DNA of 64,000 nt from Cyclobacteriaceae bacterium (GTDB lineage Bacteria > Bacteroidota > Bacteroidia > Cytophagales > Cyclobacteriaceae). Shown piece by piece: positions 1 through 8,801 of the stretch (position 1 is its first letter; each line of letters starts with the position of its first letter). The notes below the pieces were generated by a model, which ran no database searches, was not told the origin of the DNA, and saw only the letters and a list, made by a program, of their open reading frames with translations. Where the stretch lies: positions 62,001 to 126,000 of the forward strand of contig JAFIEW010000002.1 of assembly GCA_020832375.1 (NCBI GenBank), in the 5' to 3' direction. A program made the translations under genes and the position numbers.

Positions 1-1
1 C

Positions 2-1159
2 GATCAGGTGCGCTCTTACATTGCAAAGCCTAAGATCGACCCTTTGGCAATCGAACAAGCGGCGCAAGCAATCGCAGAGGCTAAGAAGCCACTAGTACTT
101 TTTGGTCATGGGGTATTGCTTGCCAATGCTAAGGATGAGTTTCGTGAGTTCATCGAAAAATCTGGCATGCCTGCCGCTTGGACCATATTAGGTCTTTCAG
201 CTTTGGCTACGGATCATCCTCAAAATGTGGGGATGCTAGGTATGCATGGCAACTATGCACCCAACAAACTAACGAATGAGTGTGACTTACTCATTGCCGT
301 AGGGATGCGGTTTGACGATCGCGTGACGGGAGATGTGACGCGCTATGCCAAGCAGGCAAAGGTGATTCATATTGAAATCGATCCTGCCGAAATAGATAAA
401 AATGTGAAGGCTGACATTCCGATTCTGGGCGACTGTAGGGAGGCTCTGCAGCGGCTCATCCCCCACCTACAGCGAAAAGACTATCAGGATTGGTATGCTA
501 CCTTCAGCGCCTTGGATGCCGAAGAGCAGGAGCAGGTGATACAGCGCGATCTTTTTCCCGATGAAAGCGCACCGCTCAGCATGGGCGAGGTGATCCGTCA
601 TTTATCAGACATTAGCAAGGGCAGTGCGGTATTGGTAACGGATGTCGGACAGCATCAAATGGTGGCGCAGCGCTACTATCGCTTTGGAGAGTGGAATAGC
701 AATATTACGAGTGGTGGACTGGGTACAATGGGTTTTGCTTTACCCGCTGCAATAGGTGCTAAACTGGCGGCACCGCACCGGCAGGTGGTTGCCGTAATCG
801 GGGATGGAGGCTTTCAAATGACCCTTCAGGAGTTGGGGATGATCATGGAGGCAGGAATCGCCGTGAAAATTTTGATTCTCAATAATCAATTTTTGGGCAT
901 GGTAAGACAGTGGCAGGATATGTTTTTTGAAAAACGATATTCCTCAGTGGATATGAGCAATCCTGACTTCTTGATGATTGCTAAAGCATACGGCATTGAA
1001 GGTCAGCAAGTGAGCGAGCGGGCCGACCTAGAGAAGGCAATGCATACCTTCCTCTCTCACCCGAAGAGCTACTTGCTGGAGGTGATGGTGGGCAAAGAAG
1101 ATAATATTTTCCCAATGATACCGAGTGGTGCCGCCGTAGATGAAATCCGATTGAAATAA
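2..1159 (+). CDS. ilvB: Acetolactate synthase large subunit, 5'-truncated by window edge
   Basis: C-terminal two-thirds (about 385 of a usual 560-590 residues) of the ThDP-dependent acetohydroxyacid synthase catalytic subunit. It condenses two pyruvates, or pyruvate plus 2-ketobutyrate, as the first common step of Val/Leu/Ile synthesis. The reading frame is open to the window edge, so the real start lies upstream; the GTG at 8 is not a credible start. Visible are the central FAD-binding-type domain (GMLGMHGNYAPN, then GMRFDDRVTG) and the C-terminal ThDP domain with GDGGFQMTLQEL and NNQFLGMVRQWQ, both typical of IlvB. It is first in the visible ilvB-ilvN-ilvC-ilvA run on this strand. A gap of about 224 nt before ilvN holds no gene but carries a copy of the GCGAGGGATGA word at 1244. 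Family assignment is near certain. Confidence 0.97.
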   Translation, partial: DQVRSYIAKPKIDPLAIEQAAQAIAEAKKPLVLFGHGVLLANAKDEFREFIEKSGMPAAWTILGLSALATDHPQNVGMLGMHGNYAPNKLTNECDLLIAVGMRFDDRVTGDVTRYAKQAKVIHIEIDPAEIDKNVKADIPILGDCREALQRLIPHLQRKDYQDWYATFSALDAEEQEQVIQRDLFPDESAPLSMGEVIRHLSDISKGSAVLVTDVGQHQMVAQRYYRFGEWNSNITSGGLGTMGFALPAAIGAKLAAPHRQVVAVIGDGGFQMTLQELGMIMEAGIAVKILILNNQFLGMVRQWQDMFFEKRYSSVDMSNPDFLMIAKAYGIEGQQVSERADLEKAMHTFLSHPKSYLLEVMVGKEDNIFPMIPSGAAVDEIRLK

Positions 1160-1383
1160 AGATCGGCAGAGCGCCGAAGGAGAAGAAGCGGGGTTCATGG
1201 CAGTCTTTTTTGAGGCGATAAGCATTGATTGGGGTTGAGTTTTGCGAGGGATGACGGTACTCATCGGTATCCGAGGGAATCATCAGCCATCATCATCAAC
1301 TCAGCAAGCGGGTCAAGAGTCAAAGATAAAAGCGCATAAGTGTAAAGAAGTGAAAATCCGATCAACTGATAAGGTGTCGGCAA

Positions 1384-1929
1384 ATGAAAACAATGAAAGA
1401 ACAATTCACGATAAGCATTTATACCGAAAATACGATTGGTATTTTGCACCGTATCACGACGATCTTTACGCGTCGGCATATCAATATTGAGAGCATTACT
1501 GCCTCGGAGAGTGAAGTACCTGATATTCATCGATACACCATTGTGGTGTGTCAAGAAGATGAAAAGGTGCGGAAGGTAGTGAAGCAAATCGAAAAGCAGA
1601 TTGATGTGTTCAAAGCTTTTTATCATCCCAATGATGAGGTGGTAAGGCAAGAGCTGGCGCTATATAAAATGCCTACCCAAGCTTTTTCCAACACAAGGGA
1701 GGTGGAAAAGATTGTGCGCAAGCATCATGCGCGCTTGCTGGCTGTGGAGCCGGAGTTTACCATCATCGAAAAAACAGGCTACAAAACAGAAACACAGGCC
1801 CTTTTTGATGAACTAAAGGCCTACGGATTATTGGAATTCGTGCGTAGCGGCTGGATTTCGATCAGTAAACCAATGAAAGAATTTCAAGACTACCTCAAAG
1901 AGGTAGAGGAAGCATCAAAAAATAAGTAA
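1384..1929 (+). CDS. ilvN: Acetolactate synthase small (regulatory) subunit
   Basis: Regulatory subunit of acetohydroxyacid synthase, 181 residues, the normal length for the longer IlvN/IlvH type. It activates IlvB and carries valine feedback sensitivity. The N-terminal ACT domain (about residues 5-80) shows the characteristic NTIGILHRITTIFTRRHINIE segment, followed by the conserved C-terminal dimerisation region (EIVRKHHARLLAVEPEFTII type). Two in-frame ATGs, at 1384 and 1393, are equally possible starts. It lies between ilvB and ilvC on the same strand, 40 nt from ilvC, which supports co-transcription and a common role. Confidence 0.95.
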   Translation: MKTMKEQFTISIYTENTIGILHRITTIFTRRHINIESITASESEVPDIHRYTIVVCQEDEKVRKVVKQIEKQIDVFKAFYHPNDEVVRQELALYKMPTQAFSNTREVEKIVRKHHARLLAVEPEFTIIEKTGYKTETQALFDELKAYGLLEFVRSGWISISKPMKEFQDYLKEVEEASKNK

Positions 1930-1969
1930 CAAACCGTCAATAATTACCAAAACATTAATTTGAAGAACT

Positions 1970-3016
1970 ATGGCTAAGATCAAGTTTGGAACAGTAGAAG
2001 AAGAAGTAGTAACACGCGAAGAGTTTCCACTAGCGAAAGCACAAGAAGTATTAAAAGATGAAGTAATTGCCGTATTGGGTTATGGCGTACAGGGACCTGG
2101 ACAAGCGCTCAATTTAAAAGATAATGGCTTTCATGTCATCGTGGGTCAACGCAAGGGGTCCAAAAGCTGGGACAAGGCGGTAGCCGACGGCTGGGTGCCG
2201 GGAGAGACTTTGTTTGAGTTAGAAGAAGCGGCCGAAAAGGGTAGCATCTTACAGTATTTACTTTCCGATGCGGGTCAGATTGCAAAGTGGGAGATGGTGA
2301 AGAAGCATTTGAAGCCGGGTAAGGCCTTGTATTTTTCGCATGGCTTTGGGGTGACCTTTTCGGATCAGACAGGCATCATACCACCCAAAGATGTGGATGT
2401 AATCTTAGTGGCACCGAAGGGGTCAGGCACGAGCTTGCGGCGTCTTTTTGTTGCCGGTAGTGGCTTGAATTCAAGCTTTGCGGTGCATCAAGATGCTACG
2501 GGCAAGGCGCGTGAGCGTTGCATAGCGCTGGGAATCGGTGTGGGCTCGGGATATCTTTTTGAGACCGACTTTAGAAAAGAGGTATATTCTGACCTTACCG
2601 GTGAGCGCGGCAGTTTGATGGGTGCCATCCAAGGCTTGTTTGCTGCACAGTATGAAATATTGAGAGCAAAAGGTCATTCGCCTTCCGAAGCTTTCAATGA
2701 GACGGTGGAGGAGGCAACTCAATCGCTCTATCCTTTGGTAGCAGAGAATGGCATGGATTGGATGTATGCTAATTGTTCTACTACAGCGCAGCGAGGAGCA
2801 CTAGACTGGTGGAAGAAGTTTCGCGATGCAGTAAAGCCTGTATTCGAAGAGCTGTATGAAAGCGTGGAGAGCGGACAAGAAACCCGACTGACCATAGAGG
2901 CGAACGAAAAGTCTGACTATCGTGCCGAATTGGAAAAAGAACTGAATGAGCTTCGTAACAGTGAAATGTGGCAAGCAGGTGCTGCAGTTCGCAAGTTGCG
3001 ACCTGAAAATAACTAA
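1970..3016 (+). CDS. ilvC: Ketol-acid reductoisomerase
   Basis: NAD(P)H-dependent isomerisation and reduction of acetolactate/acetohydroxybutyrate, the second step of branched-chain amino-acid synthesis. 348 residues. The N-terminal Rossmann domain has GYGVQGPGQALNLKDNG near residues 37-53; the second motif residue is Val rather than the common Ser. The KARI helical domain carries the metal-binding residues (DLTGERGSLMGAIQGL, and later ETVEEATQSL). It is cytosolic. The start ATG at 1970 follows an A-rich leader. It ends 3 nt before ilvA, so the two are almost certainly in one transcript. It is the short (class I-like) form with no knotted C-terminal duplication. Confidence 0.97.
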   Translation: MAKIKFGTVEEEVVTREEFPLAKAQEVLKDEVIAVLGYGVQGPGQALNLKDNGFHVIVGQRKGSKSWDKAVADGWVPGETLFELEEAAEKGSILQYLLSDAGQIAKWEMVKKHLKPGKALYFSHGFGVTFSDQTGIIPPKDVDVILVAPKGSGTSLRRLFVAGSGLNSSFAVHQDATGKARERCIALGIGVGSGYLFETDFRKEVYSDLTGERGSLMGAIQGLFAAQYEILRAKGHSPSEAFNETVEEATQSLYPLVAENGMDWMYANCSTTAQRGALDWWKKFRDAVKPVFEELYESVESGQETRLTIEANEKSDYRAELEKELNELRNSEMWQAGAAVRKLRPENN

Positions 3017-3019
3017 GCC

Positions 3020-4285
3020 ATGCCTGAGACAAGATCGATCTATATGCCCCAAGTGGAGGATGTTCGACGAGCTGCAGAGCGCATACAGCCTGCAGCTTTG
3101 CGTACACCCCTGCAATTTGCCGAGCGACTGAGCAAGAAATATGCTGCCAATATTTATTTGAAGCGGGAAGACCTACAAACCGTGCGTTCTTACAAGATCA
3201 GAGGTGCCTACAATAAGATGAGCAGCTTATCTGAAGCGGACAGCGCGGGTGGGGTATGCTGCGCAAGTGCCGGTAATCATGCTCAAGGGGTAGCCTTGTC
3301 TTGCCGCTTACTGAAAATTAAAGGTACCATTTTTATGCCGGTACCTACACCCAAGCAAAAGATCGATCAGGTGCTCATGTTTGGTGAGGACTTTGTTGAA
3401 ATCGAGCTGGTGGGTGATACCTTTGACGATGCCTTTGCTGCAGCCTTGAGCTTTAGTGAGGCACGTCAGGCGTACTTCATCCCCCCTTTCGACGACCCTA
3501 AAGTAATTGAGGGGCAAGCCACCATCGGTTTGGAAATGGTGGAGCAGGCTATTGAGCCTTTGGACTACCTATTCATGCCTATAGGCGGCGGCGGTCTTTC
3601 TGCAGGGGTCAGTGCAATGATGCGTGCTTTCTCACCGCAGACCAAGATCATTGGCGTTGAGCCTGCCGGGGCACCCGCCATGAAAGCGTCTATTGAGGCA
3701 GGTAAGCCGATTATACTCGACCATATTGAAAAATTTGTCGACGGTGCTGCAGTAAAAAGGGTGGGAGACCTCAATTTTGAGATCTGCCGAGAGCTTCTCG
3801 ATGAGGTCATTACCGTGGAGGAAGGTCTCATATGCGAATGGATATTGGAACTCTACAATCGGGATGCTTGCGTGGTAGAACCCGCCGGCGCTTTGTCTTT
3901 GGCAGCACTAGATCAGTATCGGGAAGAAATAAAGGGTAAAAATGTAGCCTGTGTGCTGAGTGGAAGTAACAATGATATTACCAGAACGGAGGAAATAAAA
4001 GAAAGAGCCTTGCTTTATGGTGGCTTGAAGCATTATTTTATCGTATCATTCCCACAGCGAGCGGGTGCACTAAGAGAGTTTGTTGTCGATATTTTAGGCC
4101 CCACGGATGATATCAGTCACTTTGAATACACAAAAAAAACCTCACGAGAGAAGGGATCTGCCGTAGTAGGCATTGAGCTCAAGCAGCCGGAAGACTTTCA
4201 AGGCTTACTCGAGCGTATGAAAGCCAATGGTTTCTTTGGGGATTACCTCAATGATAAACAGGAGCTAATCGATCTTTTGGTTTAA
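3020..4285 (+). CDS. ilvA: Threonine deaminase (biosynthetic threonine ammonia-lyase)
   Basis: PLP enzyme that deaminates threonine to 2-ketobutyrate and commits carbon to isoleucine. 421 residues, the short IlvA form with one C-terminal regulatory ACT-like domain (from about residue 335, HYFIVSFPQRAGALREFV). The PLP lysine lies in SYKIRGAYNKM (about residues 56-66), the substrate loop is SAGNHAQGVA, and the phosphate-binding loop is GGGGLSAGV. It starts 3 nt after ilvC. As the last visible gene of the operon it supplies 2-ketobutyrate to IlvBN, so valine and isoleucine branches are co-regulated here. No clear rho-independent terminator follows. Confidence 0.95.
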   Translation: MPETRSIYMPQVEDVRRAAERIQPAALRTPLQFAERLSKKYAANIYLKREDLQTVRSYKIRGAYNKMSSLSEADSAGGVCCASAGNHAQGVALSCRLLKIKGTIFMPVPTPKQKIDQVLMFGEDFVEIELVGDTFDDAFAAALSFSEARQAYFIPPFDDPKVIEGQATIGLEMVEQAIEPLDYLFMPIGGGGLSAGVSAMMRAFSPQTKIIGVEPAGAPAMKASIEAGKPIILDHIEKFVDGAAVKRVGDLNFEICRELLDEVITVEEGLICEWILELYNRDACVVEPAGALSLAALDQYREEIKGKNVACVLSGSNNDITRTEEIKERALLYGGLKHYFIVSFPQRAGALREFVVDILGPTDDISHFEYTKKTSREKGSAVVGIELKQPEDFQGLLERMKANGFFGDYLNDKQELIDLLV

Positions 4286-4636
4286 GTTGGAATGAGAACA
4301 GTAATCGGCCGCTAAATTTCATGAGCGCTCATGAATATTTGATAGATAGGGCTTACTAGAAAGTAGCAGGTACTTCATCTTCCACTGGATATTACCCACA
4401 ATCAGCAGGCAATTTTTTTATATAAGCTCTTAAGAGATATATTTGCTCATCCTTCCTTTTCATTTTTTGGATATATCATAGCTGATGTCTTTACTTATGC
4501 TTTAGCTTTTATATGGCGGGATATATAATATAATAGGTTTTTTTAGATAAAGACAGCAAACGCTATAGGCATTCGCTAGAGAGGAAATCTTAAACCTGCC
4601 CGCTAGCGCGAGCTTGTAGTTCGTGCTTGTTACTAG
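4286..4636. other. AT-rich intergenic stretch with an 18-bp palindrome
   Basis: No gene is seen. A perfect 18-bp palindrome, TTCATGAGCGCTCATGAA, lies at 4318-4335, about 33 nt after the ilvA stop. It has no T-tract, so it looks more like a protein-binding site or weak 3' hairpin than an intrinsic terminator. From about 4600 there is a short GC-richer piece (GCTAGCGCGAGC...) just before the decayed reading frame that follows, which may mark a recombination junction. Confidence 0.4.
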
Positions 4637-5551
4637 CAAAACACTAATTTAAATTCCAATCCACGGCAATTTAATACGCAAAATCTTATCAATAGCCCTG
4701 CCGAAGGCATTACGCTAAGCGAAGCCTTGGTTGCTTTTCGTGAAGCGGCGAACAGCCCCGGAGCTTATGGTTTCGACGATGGCAGCCACGGTGGCTATGC
4801 GCAACACTACCAAACTTTGGATTCTGAAGACAACCAAAACTACAGGGTAGCCTGGCTGGGTCTGCGAGTAGGCGGTGGAGCAACGGTGGAAGCCTATGCT
4901 TTGGCGGGAGATTTGGCTGAAGGAGAAATTGACTTCTACCAAAACGAACAGGAGCTGAGCGTGCAGTACAATGCCCAAAACAACAGCTTTGCTATTCCCT
5001 TCAGCGCAGGAAGCGACGGAGAGGTGCAGCCCATTCTCGCCAAAAAAGGTGAGGACAATACCGTGGGGATGCTGAGCGTAAAGACCTATGCGGCACAGAC
5101 CAGAACCATCCGCATAGTACCCGTGGCTGATGCTGCCGCCCCACAAACCCAAGCCCAAGTCAAGGCGGGCTTAGACCAAGTGTTCGGCCAAGCAGCCACC
5201 GAATGGAATGTAATTGTTGATGAACCGCTGAACTTGCAAGAGTGGAGTAGCTCGGGCGACCGCATTTTGGACGTGAACAGCAGCAGTGCCATTGCCAACT
5301 ACAGCTCGGAGATGCGCGAAATTTTGGAAGCCTACACGAGCGAACGCGGCAATATCCCTGATGGAGAAGGGGTAATTTTCTTGATGCCCGTAGAAGGAAA
5401 CCAAACCGGCTTAAGAGGCTATATGCCCAGGGGGCGAAATGTTGGTTTTATGATGGAAGTAAACCAAATGAGCCCTGAAGTATTTCAGAAAATCTTGGCG
5501 CATGAGTTGGAAGCACGTTACGCATCCATAAAAAAATCAAAATTAGCGTAA
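4637..5551 (+). pseudogene. Truncated C-terminal part of a large secreted protein, metallopeptidase-like end
   Basis: The frame is open from a TAG at 4634-4636 and has no plausible start; the TTG at 4727 is mid-domain. The translation reads like the interior of a large exported Bacteroidota protein: a segment beginning ITLSEALVAFREA, a beta-rich module with VEAYALAGDLAEGEI, then a domain ending in ILAHELEARYA. In a gluzincin-type metallopeptidase the last motif would be HELGHG, so the match ends at HEL and runs into unrelated sequence up to the stop at 5549. The gene therefore lacks both its 5' end and its active-site half. A 63-bp echo of its VEAYALAGDLAEGE segment sits at 6572-6634. The interpretation as a relic is well supported; the protease assignment is tentative. 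Confidence 0.6.
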
Positions 5552-5582
5552 TCCCGATAGCGAAGCGTATCGGGAGATTTTT
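5552..5582 (+). terminator. Intrinsic terminator-like hairpin
   Basis: TCCCGATA at 5552-5559 pairs with TATCGGGA at 5568-5575 around an 8-nt loop, followed by GATTTTT. It starts one base after the TAA of the decayed frame, so it may be the original terminator of the lost gene or have arrived with the recombined 3' end. Confidence 0.6.
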
Positions 5583-5622
5583 CAATTTGAAACACACCTT
5601 CCAAGAGACATCCTTAGTCCAT

Positions 5623-5967
5623 TTAGGCTCTTTTAATTCTATTTGGGTTCATCTTAGTAGGAAAGAATTCTGTTATATAGACTTTACCTTCTTTTTCATT
5701 TATATAGTAAATTATCTTGATCTCAAAATGCTTCGTCTCTTGATGAAGAATAAATCTAAAGCCCTCTTCGTACTTTTCAAGATATTTTTCTTTTCTACCT
5801 CTATTAGGCTTTTTATTTAGTGTATTTGCTTTGGCTAAAATATTTTCGTTCACTTCAACAGCTCTTTCAAAACTGAAATTCTCATAGATAAAAGGCAAAA
5901 CATTTTGTTGATACCGTATTAATGCAGGTCTAGCAATGATTATTTTATAGATTTTTTCTTCAGCCAT
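5623..5967 (-). CDS. RelE/ParE-family toxin
   Basis: 114 residues, the usual size for a RelE/ParE-superfamily toxin, whose members either cleave ribosome-bound mRNA or inhibit gyrase. Visible family features are the N-terminal helical part (VLPFIYENFSFERAVEVNE), the basic linker NKKPNRGRKEKYL, and the C-terminal strand-rich part (EGFRFILHQ, FEIKIIYYINEKEGKVYITEFF). It overlaps the end of the upstream antitoxin gene by 28 nt, a normal translational-coupling arrangement for TA loci. Whether it is RelE-like or ParE-like cannot be told from the sequence alone. It sits between two relics of the same decayed secreted protein, so this is a mobile-gene hotspot. Confidence 0.75.
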   Translation of the reverse strand: MAEEKIYKIIIARPALIRYQQNVLPFIYENFSFERAVEVNENILAKANTLNKKPNRGRKEKYLEKYEEGFRFILHQETKHFEIKIIYYINEKEGKVYITEFFPTKMNPNRIKRA

Positions 5968-6155
5968 TTTTCTGTGCTGCTTTTGAATTCTTCGATTGAT
6001 AGAACTTCTTCTTTCTCTATGGCTTCTAATGATTCATTTATTCTTGATTCCATTTCAAGCTGTGTAATCAACTTTTTTAGTTTTTCTAAAGAAGAAGTGT
6101 TACGTATCTTTAATAAACGATCTATTATATCTAGTTTTATTATTTCTGCCTTCAT
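5940..6155 (-). CDS. Small antitoxin partner of the RelE/ParE toxin
   Basis: 71 residues, highly charged and mostly helical. The N-terminus (MKAEIIKLDIIDRLLKIRNTSS) and a glutamate-rich middle (EAIEKEEVLSIEEFKSSTEKWL) match the many short Bacteroidota antitoxins that bind RelE/ParE toxins through a C-terminal helix. It is placed first in the two-gene operon and its 3' end overlaps the toxin start. No DNA-binding fold can be named with confidence. The call rests on size, charge and position. Confidence 0.65.
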   Translation of the reverse strand: MKAEIIKLDIIDRLLKIRNTSSLEKLKKLITQLEMESRINESLEAIEKEEVLSIEEFKSSTEKWLKKKSIK

Positions 6156-6889
6156 GTCTCTATCTTAAAGTAAAATCTTATGTAAAGATAACGTTTTCGT
6201 TGATACTTGTGGTTTCACAAGTAAGATTCTTGATTCATACACCGGTTCACGAATATGTAAAGTTCTTTTGCTTTTTAGTTTTACACAGGAGTGTATGTAA
6301 TTGTTGGAGAGTACCATTTTAAAATTTCGTAAGTAAATTATTAGCTCTACTAGACAAATCATATTTTTTAAAGGTAAAATTTAATTATTTCTCATTTTAG
6401 TTGGCTAATCAACAATAACTACGACTAACTAATGACAACTTTTGCCATCAGGATGTAATACTAACCCCCCTAGCGCAAGCGTACGCTTTGCTTTAATCTA
6501 AAAGCTTTCGCTTTCTAAAAATCAAAAAATAACATAGAAATTATTTTTCAAAGAGTAAACCTCTATGTCTGAGAGTAGTTGGAAGAGCAACGGTAGAAGC
6601 TTATGCTTTGGCGGGAGATTTGGCTGAGGGAGAAAGCTTAGGCTATACACTAGCCACCTAGAGTTGCATCAATATTAAAAAGAGGCTTACTAACTTATTG
6701 GCTAAGTTTTATATTGGAATGATAGAGATTGAGAGTTGGTGACTATTGATTAATGCTTATTGTTGTTAAAATAGGATATACTTTAATCATTTTTGTGCTA
6801 TTGTCTTTATAACCTAAGAAACTGTATGATTGCAGGAACTCAACAAAATCAATACAAAAAAACTACTAACGATACCCTTTTAATCTGTC
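6156..6889. other. Intergenic, AT-rich, with a relic fragment
   Basis: No intact gene. 6156-6420 presumably holds the promoter of the antitoxin operon on the minus strand. A GC-richer spot around 6468-6515 contains nested short inverted repeats (GCGCAAGCGTACGCTTTGC, AAAGCTTTCGCTTT). The 63-bp relic at 6572-6634 is listed separately. 6640-6889 shows nothing recognisable. Confidence 0.4.
6572..6634 (+). pseudogene. 63-bp echo of the decayed secreted-protein gene
   Basis: This stretch is nearly identical to 4866-4927, inside the truncated secreted-protein frame, and encodes the same VEAYALAGDLAEGE segment. Sequence on both sides is unrelated. It shows that at least two copies of the parental module existed here, now separated by the toxin-antitoxin genes. 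Confidence 0.65.
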
Positions 6890-7426
6890 TTACTTCCAAA
6901 AAGCCCCTGCATCGATAGTTTTTTGATAGGTGGGGCAGCTTTCGTCATGGGCACCCGGCCAAAATGATGCCGACATCATAAATTCTTTTACGATCTCACC
7001 GCCTACAAACTTAAAGTGCTTTTTAAAGACTTTCAAGCATTCTTTTTCCGATAAATTTTGATGCTTTTTCAGCCAATTCAGCCAGCTGCCATTTTCCGCT
7101 TGAATCGCTTTGATAGCTCGGGCATTATGAATCACCGCCCTGATTTTAAGTCGGTTTCTGATAATTCCTTTGTCCTGAAGTAGTCGTTCGATATCTTGCT
7201 TATCAAATGCAGCAACCTTTTCAACCTGAAAGTTGGCGAATGCCTTTCTGAAATTCTCTTGTTTCTGTAGCATCAAGCCCCAATTCAATCCGGCTTGATT
7301 GATCTCTAATATCAATCGACCAAAAAGCTCATCGTCATCATGGATAGGAAAACCATACTGCTCATCATGGTAGTGATGATGCAGCGATTCGGGCGGGGCG
7401 CTAAGCACAAACTGGCAGTAGGACAT
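6890..7426 (-). CDS. tag: DNA-3-methyladenine glycosylase I
   Basis: Excises 3-methyladenine from alkylated DNA as the first step of base-excision repair. 178 residues from the ATG at 7426, close to the usual 180-190. Family features: the N-terminal Tyr-His pair region (HHHYHDEQYGFPIHDDDELFGRL), the GLNW motif (INQAGLNWGLMLQKQENF), the Asn-Arg segment GIIRNRLKIRAVIHNARA, and a Cys/His tail (CPTYQ near residue 165), which in Tag binds zinc together with N-terminal residues. A longer start at 7516 is possible in frame, but it would translate through a strong hairpin at 7458-7494 and through the previous gene's 3' end, so the 7426 start is preferred. The lipoprotein gene lies upstream on the same strand. 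Confidence 0.9.
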   Translation of the reverse strand: MSYCQFVLSAPPESLHHHYHDEQYGFPIHDDDELFGRLILEINQAGLNWGLMLQKQENFRKAFANFQVEKVAAFDKQDIERLLQDKGIIRNRLKIRAVIHNARAIKAIQAENGSWLNWLKKHQNLSEKECLKVFKKHFKFVGGEIVKEFMMSASFWPGAHDESCPTYQKTIDAGAFWK

Positions 7427-7457
7427 ACTAAATGTTTTTATATTGTAGATAATAAAG

Positions 7458-7494
7458 CAATAAAGCCACCCCATAGTTTGGAGTGGCTTTATTG
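7458..7494 (-). terminator. Terminator hairpin after the AztD-like gene
   Basis: CAATAAAGCCAC at 7458-7469 pairs with GTGGCTTTATTG at 7483-7494, a perfect 12-bp stem. It lies 22 nt past the stop of the minus-strand lipoprotein gene. The T-richness is in the stem and just beyond. It argues that the glycosylase gene downstream is a separate transcript and that its start is not at 7516. Confidence 0.6.
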
Positions 7495-7515
7495 ATAGTG
7501 CTGTGAAATTAATCA

Positions 7516-8787
7516 TCAGATGGTTTGGAAACCAACTCTCATCATTTGATTTACAGTAGTAGGTAGTGCAATTTGTCCTACTGATTCTAGTGTTTTGATA
7601 TCCCTTATTTCAATTTGATCTCTTGATGAACTTAATACGTACAAGAATTGCTCAGAAGCTGAAATGACTGGACTTTCTTCATTCATTAATCTGTAATAAC
7701 TTAAGTCGTCTAGGTTTTTTCTAGCATTTTGATCTTGAGCCACATCTATGTTTCCCTCAACTTTAAGACTTCCTGAGTTTGCATCATATACATTTACCTT
7801 ATTACCACTGTGGTGAACGATAAAATGAGTTCCCGCTTCGCTAAAGAAAAAGCCATTGATCGTTTTACCTGATAGTAATTGGCTCATTGTTTTATTGTCA
7901 GGATCAATCATAAATAAACCATGATTTCTAGAATTTCCATAAAACTTATTAGAGTTGTCGTGTCCTCTTACAGTCCCCATCCAATTTCCTGACGCATTAT
8001 TTAAGGGTTCTATATTTTCAACAAGAAAAAATTCATCGTCTGCGGTTGCAAATAAGATACCGTCAGTGCTACCAAAGGCGGAATAATTTCCATTAGAGGC
8101 ATCACCGTGAATTCCGCTAACCTTGACGCCACTTCCATCAGCAATTTTTTCTCCACTGTTATTAAGAATATGCACCAGTTGAGGTAAACCACCTGGTTCG
8201 GAATTATCTTCCTTAAATGTAACAGCGAATTTATTACCTCTCATCCACGTAGCGGCACCATGATGTGCTACTGTTTCAAAAGGAGCAATAATTCTGGGTT
8301 GGAATGCTGGTGTCTCCATAGCCACCTCTCTTGCATGTGTTACACTGCCATCTCCATCATTAAAGACGATAATGTTACCTTCACTATGAGAATAATGTGT
8401 AGGCATAGGAGCTTCTGCAGTAGCGCTGAGCCATCTAGGATTGTGAGTATGCCCATGGTCTACATGGTTAACGATACCAACATCGAAAAACTTTACCTTG
8501 CCTTCTTGACGCATAGTTTTTGTAACAAATGAGCCAGTGGAACTAACATAAAGTCTAGCACCATCATGTATAGGATCAACCTCAGGAGTGTTGATTTCCT
8601 CAGTATTCGGGTCTAAAAGATGTATTTTTCCGTCTGATTCGACTAGCATCAATCGAATATAATCACTTTCTTTTTCTGAAAATGATAGTTCATTTTCAAT
8701 TGGTTCTACATCAACATTGTCATCATTTGAGCATGCTATTATACCCGTTATTAGCATAAGCATTAAAAATAGGTTTGTCTTTTTCAT
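7516..8787 (-). CDS. Histidine-rich beta-propeller lipoprotein, AztD-like (putative zinc chaperone)
   Basis: About 423 residues from the ATG at 8787. An SPII signal is visible (MLITGIIACSND), so it is probably anchored in the periplasm or outer membrane. The body has repeated propeller-like strands (VFDVGIV..., GNIIVFNDGDGSV, DGILFATADDEFF, VNVYDANSGS). It has histidine clusters VDHGHTHNP and VAHHGAATW, and SGIHGDASNG followed by FGSTDG. This pattern is like that of periplasmic zinc metallochaperone AztD; the likeness is from memory of the family, not a search. The cysteines seen in some AztD proteins in the GLHG and FGC segments are absent here. A 7-1-7 palindrome overlaps its predicted transcription start, fitting zinc (Zur/Fur-type) control. 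The ATG at 8787 is chosen over 8856 because it directly precedes the signal peptide. Confidence 0.6.
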   Translation of the reverse strand: MKKTNLFLMLMLITGIIACSNDDNVDVEPIENELSFSEKESDYIRLMLVESDGKIHLLDPNTEEINTPEVDPIHDGARLYVSSTGSFVTKTMRQEGKVKFFDVGIVNHVDHGHTHNPRWLSATAEAPMPTHYSHSEGNIIVFNDGDGSVTHAREVAMETPAFQPRIIAPFETVAHHGAATWMRGNKFAVTFKEDNSEPGGLPQLVHILNNSGEKIADGSGVKVSGIHGDASNGNYSAFGSTDGILFATADDEFFLVENIEPLNNASGNWMGTVRGHDNSNKFYGNSRNHGLFMIDPDNKTMSQLLSGKTINGFFFSEAGTHFIVHHSGNKVNVYDANSGSLKVEGNIDVAQDQNARKNLDDLSYYRLMNEESPVISASEQFLYVLSSSRDQIEIRDIKTLESVGQIALPTTVNQMMRVGFQTI

Positions 8788-8801
8788 TTTAGTTTTATTT
8801 A

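Noticed and set aside
981-1283. Minus-strand open frames opposite the ilvB 3' end
   Set aside because: They are shadows of the ilvB coding frame, with no start context or family features.
6165-6362. 65-residue minus-strand frame upstream of the antitoxin
   Set aside because: No family features; it occupies the expected promoter region of the toxin-antitoxin operon.
7427-7516. Longer N-terminus for the 3-methyladenine glycosylase
   Set aside because: It would place a strong terminator hairpin inside the coding region and adds residues not present in the family.
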